DNA of 11,784 nucleotides. It comes from Rhodobacteraceae bacterium UBA7436. GTDB lineage: Bacteria > Pseudomonadota > Alphaproteobacteria > Rhodobacterales > Rhodobacteraceae. The notes below the pieces were generated by a model. That model did no database searches. It was not told the DNA's origin and saw nothing but the letters and a program-made list of their open reading frames with translations. The DNA is taken from contig DLQI01000001.1 in assembly GCA_002478745.1 (NCBI GenBank), forward strand, positions 1 to 11,784, given 5' to 3'. The translations under genes were made by a program, and so were the position numbers. The first letter of the stretch is position 1. Every line of letters begins with the position of its first letter. This document shows, piece by piece, positions 1-6,904 of this stretch.

Positions 1-923
1 TACGTGTAGCTGTCGATATTGCACCTATCCATAGCATTGTGGCGCAAGTGGCTGGAGATAAGGTGCGGTTGGATTTGATTGTTCCTGTGAATGCGTCCCC
101 ACATGATTATGCGATGCGCCCATCTGAGGCCTACACTCTTAGCAAGGCGGATGTGGTCATTTGGGTCGGCGAGGGGCTGACGCCTTGGCTTGAGGGCCCA
201 ATAGAGAAGTTGGCACCGACCGCGCGTCATATTGAATTGCTAGGCTTGCCTGAAACGCAAGTGCTACAATTTCGTGAGGGCGCGGGCTTTGGCAAGCACT
301 CCCATGGTGAACATATGCCGGAAGAGGAACACGACGACCACGAAACTCACGAAGAAGAAGGTCACGAAGAAGGGCATGAAGGCGAACATGCGGACAACCA
401 CGATGATCATGCCGAGGGTGATCCCCATGTTTGGCTTGATCCACAAAATGCAATTGCGTGGGCATATGTAATTGCGGATGCGTTGGGTGCAGAGGATCCA
501 CAAAATTCAGTTACCTATGACGCAAACGCTAAAGCGTTTGCACAACGAATTACGGATGTGTCAGATGAGATAATGCAGCAATTGGAACCAGTTAAGGATC
601 TGTCTTTCATTGTGTTTCATGACGCTTTCCACAACTTCGAACAACGGTTTGGGATAGAGGCCGTTGGTGCAATCTCTGATAGCGATGCGGTGCCACCTAG
701 CCCCAAGCGTATCGCGCTGGTCCGTGATTTGGTTGCAGCAGAAAACGTGCACTGTGTTCTGGCTGGCCCATTGCCAAATAAGGGGTTGGTTCATGCGGTC
801 GCGAGTGATGTACCAATTGTTGAGGTTGATGAGGCAGGCGCTGGTTTCGATCTTGGCCCAGACTTATATGAAAGCTTGCTGCGTTCGATAGCTACGGCTT
901 TGACTGCTTGCCTTACCAAATAG
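1..923 (+). CDS. znuA: Zinc-type ABC transporter substrate-binding protein, 5' end cut off
   Basis: Periplasmic metal-binding protein of a ZnuABC-type importer (cluster A-I, TroA-like fold). It captures Zn2+ and hands it to the membrane permease. The reading frame is open from the window edge (first full codon at base 3), and IAPIHSIVAQV precedes the first possible in-window start, a GTG at 39, so the true start and signal peptide lie upstream. Family ligand positions are visible: His in PHDYAMRPS (codon 102-104), His in DPHVWLDP (426-428) and His in FHDAFH (618-620). Between the first two lies a loop with 11 histidines and many Glu/Asp residues (297-410), typical of zinc rather than manganese binders, where it is thought to act as a zinc trap or sensor. 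Two cysteines near the C-terminus could form the disulfide known in E. coli ZnuA. Zur control is usual for the family but its operator would lie outside the window. Mn2+ specificity is less likely because of the His loop. Confidence 0.92.
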   Translation, partial: RVAVDIAPIHSIVAQVAGDKVRLDLIVPVNASPHDYAMRPSEAYTLSKADVVIWVGEGLTPWLEGPIEKLAPTARHIELLGLPETQVLQFREGAGFGKHSHGEHMPEEEHDDHETHEEEGHEEGHEGEHADNHDDHAEGDPHVWLDPQNAIAWAYVIADALGAEDPQNSVTYDANAKAFAQRITDVSDEIMQQLEPVKDLSFIVFHDAFHNFEQRFGIEAVGAISDSDAVPPSPKRIALVRDLVAAENVHCVLAGPLPNKGLVHAVASDVPIVEVDEAGAGFDLGPDLYESLLRSIATALTACLTK

Positions 924-942
924 CGGGCATAAAACCACGATT

Positions 943-989
943 GGGGGCGGGCATTATCTTTTGCCCAGACATTTGATGACCCAGCCCCC
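943..989. repeat. Nested inverted repeat between znuA and clpP
   Basis: GGGGGC (943-948) can pair with GCCCCC (984-989). Inside it GGGC (949-952) can pair with GCCC (963-966). No run of T follows on either strand, so it is not a standard Rho-independent terminator. It may act as a weak 3' end for znuA mRNA or mean nothing, since short G/C runs pair easily by chance. Confidence 0.2.
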
Positions 990-1018
990 TTGCAGACCCT
1001 TCTTAGCGATAATAAGAT
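990..1018 (+). promoter_or_regulatory. Possible clpP promoter
   Basis: TTGCAG (990-995) and TAAGAT (1013-1018) are separated by exactly 17 bases and lie 53 bases before the clpP start. Both boxes are only partial matches to the housekeeping consensus (3/6 and 4/6). A clpP promoter is expected in this 148-base gap. No convincing heat-shock (RpoH) pair was seen, but RpoH control of clpP is common and cannot be ruled out. Confidence 0.3.
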
Positions 1019-1071
1019 TCAAGTAACGTCTTGGGGGGTATGGTCCTTCCAGAGTATAGCAAAGCAGGTCT

Positions 1072-1707
1072 ATGATGAACGATCCAATCGACACATATAT
1101 GAATACCCTTGTCCCGATGGTCGTTGAGCAGACCAGTCGCGGCGAACGTGCCTACGACATCTTTTCGCGTCTGCTGAAAGAGCGGATTATTTTTCTAAGC
1201 GGCCCGGTACATGACGGCATGTCTTCGTTGATCGTTGCACAGCTGTTGCACCTTGAGGCTGAGAACCCTTCCAAAGAAATCAGCATGTACATCAACTCGC
1301 CTGGTGGCGTTGTGACATCTGGTTTGTCGATCTACGACACAATGCAATATATCCGTCCAAAAGTATCAACATTAGTTGTTGGTCAAGCGGCGTCTATGGG
1401 GTCTTTACTTTTGCAAGCTGGTGAAAAAGGCATGCGTTTCTCGCTGCCTAACAGCCGGGTTATGGTTCACCAACCATCCGGCGGGTACCAAGGGCAAGCA
1501 ACGGATATCATGATCCATGCGCGTGAAACTCAGAAATTGAAAACACGTTTGAATGAAATCTACGTCAAGCACACTGGCAACACGCTGGAGCAGGTCGAAG
1601 AAGGTCTTGAGCGCGACAACTTTATGTCGCCTGAAGAAGCCAAAGACTGGGGTTTGATCGACGAAATCGTTGAGAACCGTGCGAAAACTGACGACGCAGA
1701 CGCCTAA
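1072..1707 (+). CDS. clpP: ATP-dependent Clp protease proteolytic subunit ClpP
   Basis: Serine peptidase (family S14) that forms the double-ring 14-mer chamber of ClpXP/ClpAP and cuts unfolded proteins fed in by the AAA+ partner in the cytoplasm. The 211-residue length is normal. The catalytic triad is complete: Ser108 in GQAASMGS, His133 in MVHQPSGG and Asp182 in ERDNFMS. The oxyanion-region glycines (INSPGG, 75-79) and the N-terminal region TSRGERAYDIFSRLL are as in typical ClpP. Two ATGs stand in tandem at 1072 and 1075, and either could be the start; the upstream Shine-Dalgarno (GCAGG) is weak. clpX follows 131 bases later on the same strand, the usual arrangement, so the two form a functional pair. 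The conserved Pro-Met-Val-Val N-terminus (residues 15-18) suggests a short propeptide is removed, as in E. coli ClpP; this is inference. Confidence 0.97.
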   Translation: MMNDPIDTYMNTLVPMVVEQTSRGERAYDIFSRLLKERIIFLSGPVHDGMSSLIVAQLLHLEAENPSKEISMYINSPGGVVTSGLSIYDTMQYIRPKVSTLVVGQAASMGSLLLQAGEKGMRFSLPNSRVMVHQPSGGYQGQATDIMIHARETQKLKTRLNEIYVKHTGNTLEQVEEGLERDNFMSPEEAKDWGLIDEIVENRAKTDDADA

Positions 1708-1838
1708 AAACTAAGCCTCGACGTGTCTTCGCGAACTTTTGCGATTGTGGACATGTCGGGGCTGGCCTAAGTTGGTCTAAATTAGTGTATTTGGCGCCCT
1801 TAGCGCATAGTGAAACGTTAAAACCTGAAAGGGTTATC

Positions 1839-3104
1839 ATGGCATCGAACTCCGGCAGCGACAGCAAGAATACTTTGTATTGTAGCTTTTGTGGCAAAAG
1901 CCAGCATGAGGTTCGCAAGTTAATTGCGGGTCCAACAGTGTTCATTTGTGATGAATGCGTTGAATTGTGCATGGATATTATTCGCGAAGAAACCAAAGCC
2001 TCCGGCTTGAAGTCAACCGAAGGTGTCCCAACGCCACGCGACATCTGCGGTGTTCTGGACGACTATGTGATCGGCCAAGCGATGGCCAAACGCGTTTTGT
2101 CAGTCGCTGTGCACAATCACTATAAACGTTTGAATCACGCCCAAAAAGATGGTGAGCTGGAGTTGGCGAAATCCAACATTTTGCTGATGGGACCAACGGG
2201 TTGCGGTAAGACACTTTTGGCACAAACTTTGGCACGTATCTTGGACGTTCCGTTTACGATGGCCGATGCGACGACGCTAACTGAAGCCGGTTATGTCGGT
2301 GAAGATGTTGAGAACATTATCCTAAAGTTGCTTCAGGCTTCTGAGTACAATGTTGAGCGCGCACAACGCGGCATCGTATATATCGATGAAGTTGATAAAA
2401 TCACTCGCAAGTCGGAAAACCCATCCATCACCCGTGATGTATCGGGGGAAGGCGTTCAGCAAGCATTGCTTAAATTGATGGAAGGCACAGTCGCATCTGT
2501 TCCTCCACAAGGTGGCCGTAAGCATCCACAACAAGAGTTCTTGCAAGTGGACACAACGAACATTCTGTTTATCTGTGGTGGCGCTTTTGCTGGCTTGGAC
2601 AAGATTATTGCTGCACGTGGCAAGGGTTCTGCGATGGGCTTTGGTGCGGACGTGCGCGACAACGATGCACGCGGTATTGGTGAAATTTTCACAGACTTAG
2701 AGCCAGAAGATCTGTTGAAATTCGGTCTTATCCCAGAATTTGTGGGTCGTCTGCCTGTTTTGGCAACACTGGAAGATCTGGACGAAGACGCTTTGGTCAC
2801 TATCCTGACGCAACCAAAGAATGCGTTGGTGAAACAATACCAGCGTCTGTTCGAACTTGAAGATACTGAACTTAAGTTCACTGAGGACGCTCTGAGCGCA
2901 ATTGCAAAACGTGCTATTCAGCGCAAAACGGGTGCACGTGGCCTTCGCTCTATCCTTGAAGAAATCTTGTTGGATACAATGTTCGAACTGCCTGGTTTGG
3001 ACACAGTGAAGGAAGTGGTTGTGAATGAAGAAGCTGTAAACACAGATGCAGCACCTTTGATGATCCACGCAGAGGCCAAAAAAGAACCGGCAACTGCAGG
3101 CTAA
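1839..3104 (+). CDS. clpX: ATP-dependent Clp protease ATP-binding subunit ClpX
   Basis: AAA+ unfoldase that recognises tagged substrates, unfolds them and threads them into ClpP. With the ATG at 1839 the protein is 421 residues, the usual size. This start follows a GAAAGGG ribosome-binding site and gives a normal N-terminus; the in-frame extension back to 1785 does not resemble ClpX. Seen in order: zinc-binding domain with Cys15, Cys18, Cys37 and Cys40; Walker A GPTGCGKT (118-125); pore loop GYVG (151-154); Walker B with Asp183-Glu184; RKH pore loop (227-229); the ClpP-contact tripeptide, here MGF (266-268) instead of the E. coli IGF; PEFVGRLP with a candidate arginine finger at 304; sensor II GARGLR ending at Arg370. 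All catalytic elements are intact. A terminator follows at 3132. Partner of the clpP just upstream; adaptor proteins are not in the window. Confidence 0.97.
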   Translation: MASNSGSDSKNTLYCSFCGKSQHEVRKLIAGPTVFICDECVELCMDIIREETKASGLKSTEGVPTPRDICGVLDDYVIGQAMAKRVLSVAVHNHYKRLNHAQKDGELELAKSNILLMGPTGCGKTLLAQTLARILDVPFTMADATTLTEAGYVGEDVENIILKLLQASEYNVERAQRGIVYIDEVDKITRKSENPSITRDVSGEGVQQALLKLMEGTVASVPPQGGRKHPQQEFLQVDTTNILFICGGAFAGLDKIIAARGKGSAMGFGADVRDNDARGIGEIFTDLEPEDLLKFGLIPEFVGRLPVLATLEDLDEDALVTILTQPKNALVKQYQRLFELEDTELKFTEDALSAIAKRAIQRKTGARGLRSILEEILLDTMFELPGLDTVKEVVVNEEAVNTDAAPLMIHAEAKKEPATAG

Positions 3105-3131
3105 ACTTTGAACAAACTTAGTGAATAATTG

Positions 3132-3157
3132 GGCGGGCCTCTGTGCCCGCCTTTTTT
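3132..3157 (+). terminator. Rho-independent terminator after clpX
   Basis: GGCGGGC (3132-3138) pairs perfectly with GCCCGCC (3145-3151) around a six-base loop and is followed directly by six T residues (3152-3157). It lies 27 bases after the clpX stop and separates the clp genes from the RidA-like gene. Confidence 0.9.
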
Positions 3158-3182
3158 ATTACTCAAATGAGGAGAACAAAAA

Positions 3183-3539
3183 ATGAAACGCATTTATTCC
3201 GGTGGCCCATTCGAGTCGAAAATTGGATATTGTCGCGCGGTTGTTGCCGGTGGATTTGTCCACGTGGCAGGCACCGTGGGGCAAGGTGAGCGCGTTGAAG
3301 AACAATGCCAATCTGCATTGGATGTCATTGAGAAGGCGTTGAACGAAGCCGGTTCAAACTTTGCACATGCAATTCGCGTGACTTACATGCTGCCAAAGGC
3401 AGCTGATTTTGAAGCCTGCTGGCCTATACTATCTGCAACATTTGGTGAAAATCCGCCTGCAACCACGATGATTGAGTGTGGGTTAATTGATCCTAAATAT
3501 AAGATTGAAATTGAAGTAACGGCAATGTTGCCGAGCTAA
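3183..3539 (+). CDS. RidA-superfamily protein (YjgF/YER057c/UK114), atypical active site
   Basis: Small 118-residue protein with the RidA/YjgF fold, which forms trimers with active sites between subunits. Archetypal RidA hydrolyses reactive enamine/imine intermediates such as 2-aminoacrylate. The family is recognised from GFVHVAGTVG (24-33), the helix with SALDVIEKALNEAG (44-57), RVTYMLP (65-71) and the C-terminal IEIEVTAML (108-116). The arginine needed for deaminase activity (Arg105 of Salmonella RidA, in a PAR motif) is replaced: here the run is PPATTM (91-96), with Thr94 in its place. That places it in one of the Rid subfamilies without the arginine, whose chemistry is mostly unknown, so I do not call it ridA. 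A good ribosome-binding site (GAGGAG, 3169-3174) fixes the start at 3183. It sits alone between a terminator and the NDUFA12 gene. Confidence 0.88.
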   Translation: MKRIYSGGPFESKIGYCRAVVAGGFVHVAGTVGQGERVEEQCQSALDVIEKALNEAGSNFAHAIRVTYMLPKAADFEACWPILSATFGENPPATTMIECGLIDPKYKIEIEVTAMLPS

Positions 3540-3543
3540 GCAA

Positions 3544-3585
3544 ATGCCGCGCTTGTCTCTGGACTGCGGAGCTAGGATGCGGCAT
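3544..3585. repeat. 7-base inverted repeat downstream of the RidA-like gene
   Basis: ATGCCGC (3544-3550) is a perfect match to GCGGCAT (3579-3585) with 28 bases between. No T run follows, so it is not a standard terminator. It lies in the 74-base gap before the NDUFA12 gene. It may be chance. Confidence 0.25.
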
Positions 3586-3613
3586 ACCACACTGAAACGT
3601 CGGAGGCTGATTG

Positions 3614-3997
3614 ATGGGCATTTTGAATACATTGTTGCGTTCTGTGACATGGTGGAACGGTCAAACGTTGAACACGCAGTTGTTCACTTGGCGCAAGGGC
3701 CTCAAAGTTGGCACGGATGCCCAGGGCAACACGTTCTATAAAAACAAAGACGATTCAAAGCGTTGGGTGATTTTCAACGGTGAAGCGGAAGCAAGCCGCG
3801 TTGATCCAGAATGGCACGGCTGGTTGCACCGCACTTGGGACGAGCCCCCAACAGAAAAGCCATTGGTCAACAAGTCTTGGCAGAAGCCGCACCAAGAGAA
3901 TCTGACAGGAACTGCCATGGCATATGCTCCTGCTGGTTCTATTCGACGCGCGCAGCCTGCAGCACGTGCTGATTACGACGCATGGACGCCAGAATAG
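3614..3997 (+). CDS. NDUFA12-family (B17.2) NADH:ubiquinone oxidoreductase accessory subunit
   Basis: Homologue of mitochondrial complex I accessory subunit NDUFA12, found in alphaproteobacteria, where it binds the peripheral arm of respiratory complex I on the cytoplasmic side. The 127-residue length is typical. Family hallmarks are the TWRKGLKVGTDAQGNTFY segment (25-42), RWVIFNG (50-56), EASRVDPEWHGWLH (59-72) and the following D-PP. There is no signal peptide or membrane segment. The ATG at 3614 is chosen because GGAGG (3602-3606) stands seven bases before it; a TTG at 3611 is less likely. The gene lies away from any nuo operon and only nine bases before the MlaD-like gene, so it is probably co-transcribed with an envelope gene. 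The link between the two functions is not known. Confidence 0.9.
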   Translation: MGILNTLLRSVTWWNGQTLNTQLFTWRKGLKVGTDAQGNTFYKNKDDSKRWVIFNGEAEASRVDPEWHGWLHRTWDEPPTEKPLVNKSWQKPHQENLTGTAMAYAPAGSIRRAQPAARADYDAWTPE

Positions 3998-4006
3998 GGC
4001 TTTTGA

Positions 4007-4456
4007 ATGGCTGGAAACACGACAGAAGTGGTTGTTGGCGGTATCGTTTTAGCGGCTGCAATCGGCTTTGGCATTTATGCCGCTCAGATTGCAGGTATTT
4101 CCAGCGGTGGCGATAGCTACCCTTTGAACGCCAGTTTCCGCAGCCTTGAAGGTGTGAGCGTCGGAACCGATGTACGTCTTGCTGGCGTCAAAATTGGAAC
4201 GGTCACGTCGGTTGAGCTGAACCCACAGACTTTTCGTGCCGATACCGTTGTGAGTGTAGACAAGAATATTGAAATTCCAGATGACAGTGCGATCCTAATT
4301 TCATCCGAAGGGTTGCTTGGTGGGAATTTCGTGGAAATCATGCCGGGTGGGTCACCATTCAATCTAGACGAGAACGCGGAGATCACGGACACGCAAGGTG
4401 CTGTTAGTCTGATTTCGTTGTTATTGAAATTTGTTTCGGGTGGTGAATCGAAGTGA
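4007..4456 (+). CDS. mlaD: MlaD-like MCE-domain protein
   Basis: Inner-membrane anchored MCE-domain protein. In E. coli MlaD forms a hexameric ring in the periplasm, bound to the MlaFEB ABC complex, and carries phospholipids between the membranes. Seen here: a single N-terminal membrane segment (about 8-30), an MCE domain (about 39-115) with LAGVKIGTV (58-66) and SEGLLGGNFVEI (100-111), and a hydrophobic C-terminal stretch ISLLLKFV (136-143) where MlaD has its pore helix. The 149-residue length is slightly short of E. coli MlaD (about 183). It starts nine bases after the NDUFA12 stop, and its stop codon overlaps the next gene's GTG start. No mlaE or mlaF permease/ATPase gene lies in the window, so partners must be elsewhere in the genome. 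Function by family; cargo not shown. Confidence 0.88.
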   Translation: MAGNTTEVVVGGIVLAAAIGFGIYAAQIAGISSGGDSYPLNASFRSLEGVSVGTDVRLAGVKIGTVTSVELNPQTFRADTVVSVDKNIEIPDDSAILISSEGLLGGNFVEIMPGGSPFNLDENAEITDTQGAVSLISLLLKFVSGGESK

Positions 4457-4944
4457 TCCGTCATCTTCTTTTTGTTTTTCTTTTAATGGTTTCTTCTTCA
4501 GTCTGTGGGCAAGAGATAACAACAACTGTTTTGAGTGCAAAAAAAGAGTTGGTGGGTGAAACGCTAGATTCGGTTGACCAGGATATTAATTCTGCAATTG
4601 GCCTTGCTTTGGGCAACGCGCTAACACCTGGTCTTAGTCGTGAAGAAACCAGTAATGGTTCAGGAGCTGTGTTGCGTGGACTTTTGCGGATCAATGGTAA
4701 AACCAATGATTTCGCATTACAGGCAGGCTCTTCTGCGAGTTTTGGAAGCCTCAGTATTTTATTGCGTGAATGTCGTTATCCTAACGGTAACCCAGAAGGC
4801 AATGCATTTGCGTCAATAGAGATAAGTGAGACTGGTCATGATGAAACATTATTTTCAGGCTGGATGATTGCTTCATCGCCCGCGTTGAACGCAATGGACC
4901 ACTCGCGCTACGATGTTTGGGTTCTGCGCTGCACAACCCCTTGA
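4453..4944 (+). CDS. DUF2155-family exported protein, function unknown
   Basis: A 163-residue protein matching the DUF2155 family by its characteristic GAVLRGL (71-77), a Phe-Gly plus LRECRYP segment (97-110) and the C-terminal SSPALNAMDHSRYDVWVLRC (141-160). An N-terminal hydrophobic stretch (5-18) followed by CGQE looks like a cleavable signal peptide, so it probably acts in the periplasm. The residues before Cys18 (SSV) do not fit a lipobox well. Cys107 and Cys160, both inside the conserved motifs, could form a disulfide. The start is a GTG at 4453 overlapping the mlaD stop (GTGA), which implies translational coupling; no other start gives a signal peptide. No biochemical function can be assigned. 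Its tight coupling to mlaD suggests a role with the MCE protein at the envelope. The last 37 bases overlap the end of aat on the other strand. Confidence 0.85.
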   Translation: MIRHLLFVFLLMVSSSVCGQEITTTVLSAKKELVGETLDSVDQDINSAIGLALGNALTPGLSREETSNGSGAVLRGLLRINGKTNDFALQAGSSASFGSLSILLRECRYPNGNPEGNAFASIEISETGHDETLFSGWMIASSPALNAMDHSRYDVWVLRCTTP

Positions 4945-5534
4945 GGCTGCAGAGGCGTAAGGAATTTCGCAGGTTTAGCCTGTGCTGCATCTAGAAGCTG
5001 ATGATACTTGCCACGGTCAATTTCAAAGCCACCTAGGCTGGCCAAATGGTCTGTGATGAACTGGGTGTCAAATAGCGTGTAGCCGCCACGGTCCAACATC
5101 TCAGTTAAGCAAGCAAGTGCCATCTTGGAAGCGTTTGTTCGACGTGAGAACATACTCTCCCCAAAGAATGCAGCACCTAACGAGACACCATAAACGCCAC
5201 CTACTAATTCGTCTTTGTCCCAAACCTCTAAGGAATGGGCGTGACCCTCTGTATGCAGCGCAAGATATAACTCCCGAATTTCTGCGTTGATCCATGTGTC
5301 CTCCCGGTCGGCGCAACCGTCTACGACGCCGGAAAAGTCGCGATCTACACTAACGCAAAGTTCAGTTTTGCGCATACGTTTAGCGAGTGATTTTGAGATA
5401 TGGAATTCCGCGATTGGCAAAAGGCCACGCTTTTGCGGGTCGACCCAGAATATTTCTGGGTCGTCCCGACTATCTGACATTGGAAAAATTCCAATTGAAT
5501 AACCATGAAGCAGGATTTCCGGCGTCAGGGTCAT
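4908..5534 (-). CDS. aat: Leucyl/phenylalanyl-tRNA--protein transferase
   Basis: Cytoplasmic enzyme of the N-end rule pathway. It moves Leu or Phe from aminoacyl-tRNA onto proteins with N-terminal Lys or Arg, marking them for ClpS and the ClpAP protease. At 208 residues it is normal in size. Family motifs in order: YSIGIFPM (12-19), W-x-x-P (30-33), DTWI (79-82), AHSLEVW (99-105), the GNAT-like core GGVYGVSLGAAFFGESMFS (112-130) and TLFDTQF (153-159). It begins seven bases after the accC stop, so it is probably the last gene of an accB-accC-aat transcript, a common alphaproteobacterial order. Its ribosome-binding site is weak (a GAG about 10 bases upstream). Its 3' end runs into the convergent DUF2155 gene, leaving no room for a terminator between them. 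Confidence 0.95.
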   Translation of the reverse strand: MTLTPEILLHGYSIGIFPMSDSRDDPEIFWVDPQKRGLLPIAEFHISKSLAKRMRKTELCVSVDRDFSGVVDGCADREDTWINAEIRELYLALHTEGHAHSLEVWDKDELVGGVYGVSLGAAFFGESMFSRRTNASKMALACLTEMLDRGGYTLFDTQFITDHLASLGGFEIDRGKYHQLLDAAQAKPAKFLTPLQPQGVVQRRTQTS

Positions 5535-5541
5535 TTTAGCG

Positions 5542-6894
5542 TTACTCGGCGCCTAGGTTTGTTTCCAACCAATGTTCGAGCCAGTGGATGTTGTAGGTTC
5601 CATCCAAAACGTCTTTTTCTTCCAGAAGTGCATGAAACAAAGGTACCGTAGTGTCGACACCATCGACGATTAACTCACCCAAAGCCCGCTTAAGACGTGC
5701 CAAAGCTTCTGGACGATCACGACCATGCACGATCAATTTTCCAATCAAGCTGTCGTAATAGGGCGGGATTGAGTAGCCAGCATACAATGCTGAATCCATC
5801 CGAACACCTAAACCACCCGGTGCATGATACTGGGTGATTTTTCCAGGGCAGGGCGTGAAATTTGGTAGCTTTTCAGCGTTAATCCGAACTTCAATTGCCG
5901 CACCAGTAATTTTGAGGTCGTCCTGACCAAAGGACATTGGTTGTCCTTGTGCGACTAGGATTTGCTCGCGCACCAGATCAACGTCAAAGATCGCCTCTGT
6001 AACAGGGTGTTCGACCTGCAAACGTGTGTTCATCTCTATGAAATAGAATTCGCCGTTTTCGTACAGGAATTCGATTGTACCAGCACCGATGTAGTTGATG
6101 TTGGCACAGGCATCTGCACATACTTTACCGATCTTCGCGCGTTCTTCTGGCGAGATGGATGGGCCCGGCGCTTCTTCGAATACTTTTTGGTGGCGGCGTT
6201 GTAGTGAGCAGTCGCGCTCGCCCAAGTGCACAGCCTTACCTTTACCGTCGCCAAAGACTTGGATCTCGATGTGGCGTGGGGTCGTAAGGTATTTCTCGAT
6301 GTAGACTTCGTCGTTTCCGAAGTTCGATTTACCTTCAGCGCGCGCTGTTCTGAATGCACTTTCCATGTCCGCAGCAGTTTGTGCGACTTTCATGCCTTTA
6401 CCACCGCCACCAGCAGTTGCTTTGATAATTACAGGATAGCCAATTTCTTCGCCGATGCGTTGCGCCTCTTCGAGGGTTGGGACACCACCTGCGGAGCCTG
6501 GAACACATGGAACCCCTAGGGCCTTCATCGTGTCTTTGGCTGTGATCTTGTCGCCCATGACGCGGATGTGTTCCGCTGTTGGGCCGATGAAGGTAAGGCC
6601 GTGGTCTTCGATTATTTGAACGAAGTTGGCGTTCTCAGATAAGAAACCATAACCAGGGTGAATCGCTTCTGCGCCTGTGATTTCGCATGCTGCGATAATC
6701 GCTGGGATCGAAAGATAAGATTGTTGCGAAGACGGTGGACCGATGCAGACGCTTTCGTCGGCCATGCGAACGTGCATGGCGTCTGCGTCAGCTGTGGAGT
6801 GAACAGCAACGGAACCGATGCCCATTTCACGCGCGGCGCGGATGACGCGTAATGCGATTTCTCCGCGGTTTGCGATCAGAATTTTTTTGAACAT
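5542..6894 (-). CDS. accC: Biotin carboxylase subunit of acetyl-CoA carboxylase
   Basis: ATP-dependent carboxylation of biotin carried on AccB, using bicarbonate; first half-reaction of acetyl-CoA carboxylase and committed step of fatty acid synthesis. The 450-residue length matches E. coli AccC (449). Seen: N-terminal KKILIANRGEIA (3-14), Lys116 and Lys159 of the ATP site, the glycine-rich loop GGGGKGMK (162-169), Glu275 and Glu287 as metal ligands, and the signature EMNTRLQVEHPVTE (287-300), which holds Asn289, Arg291, Gln293 and Glu295. These align with the E. coli catalytic residues shifted by one. The length and the end after residue 450 show it is the stand-alone subunit, not the longer propionyl-CoA carboxylase alpha chain. 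It lies ten bases after accB. The accA and accD genes for the transferase half are not in the window. Confidence 0.98.
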   Translation of the reverse strand: MFKKILIANRGEIALRVIRAAREMGIGSVAVHSTADADAMHVRMADESVCIGPPSSQQSYLSIPAIIAACEITGAEAIHPGYGFLSENANFVQIIEDHGLTFIGPTAEHIRVMGDKITAKDTMKALGVPCVPGSAGGVPTLEEAQRIGEEIGYPVIIKATAGGGGKGMKVAQTAADMESAFRTARAEGKSNFGNDEVYIEKYLTTPRHIEIQVFGDGKGKAVHLGERDCSLQRRHQKVFEEAPGPSISPEERAKIGKVCADACANINYIGAGTIEFLYENGEFYFIEMNTRLQVEHPVTEAIFDVDLVREQILVAQGQPMSFGQDDLKITGAAIEVRINAEKLPNFTPCPGKITQYHAPGGLGVRMDSALYAGYSIPPYYDSLIGKLIVHGRDRPEALARLKRALGELIVDGVDTTVPLFHALLEEKDVLDGTYNIHWLEHWLETNLGAE

Positions 6895-6904
6895 TTTTAG
6901 CGCC

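Noticed and set aside
297..410. Possible tandem DNA repeat (GAAG/CACGAAG units)
   Set aside because: The repetitiveness is explained by His/Glu codons of the metal-binding loop; units are not regular in length or sequence.
1785..1838. 18-codon extension of clpX to an upstream ATG
   Set aside because: The extra residues are not ClpX-like, and the ATG at 1839 has a ribosome-binding site and gives the standard 421 residues.
3552..3578. TTGTCT and TAGGAT as a promoter for the NDUFA12 gene
   Set aside because: The two boxes are only 14 bases apart, too short for a housekeeping promoter, and matches are partial.
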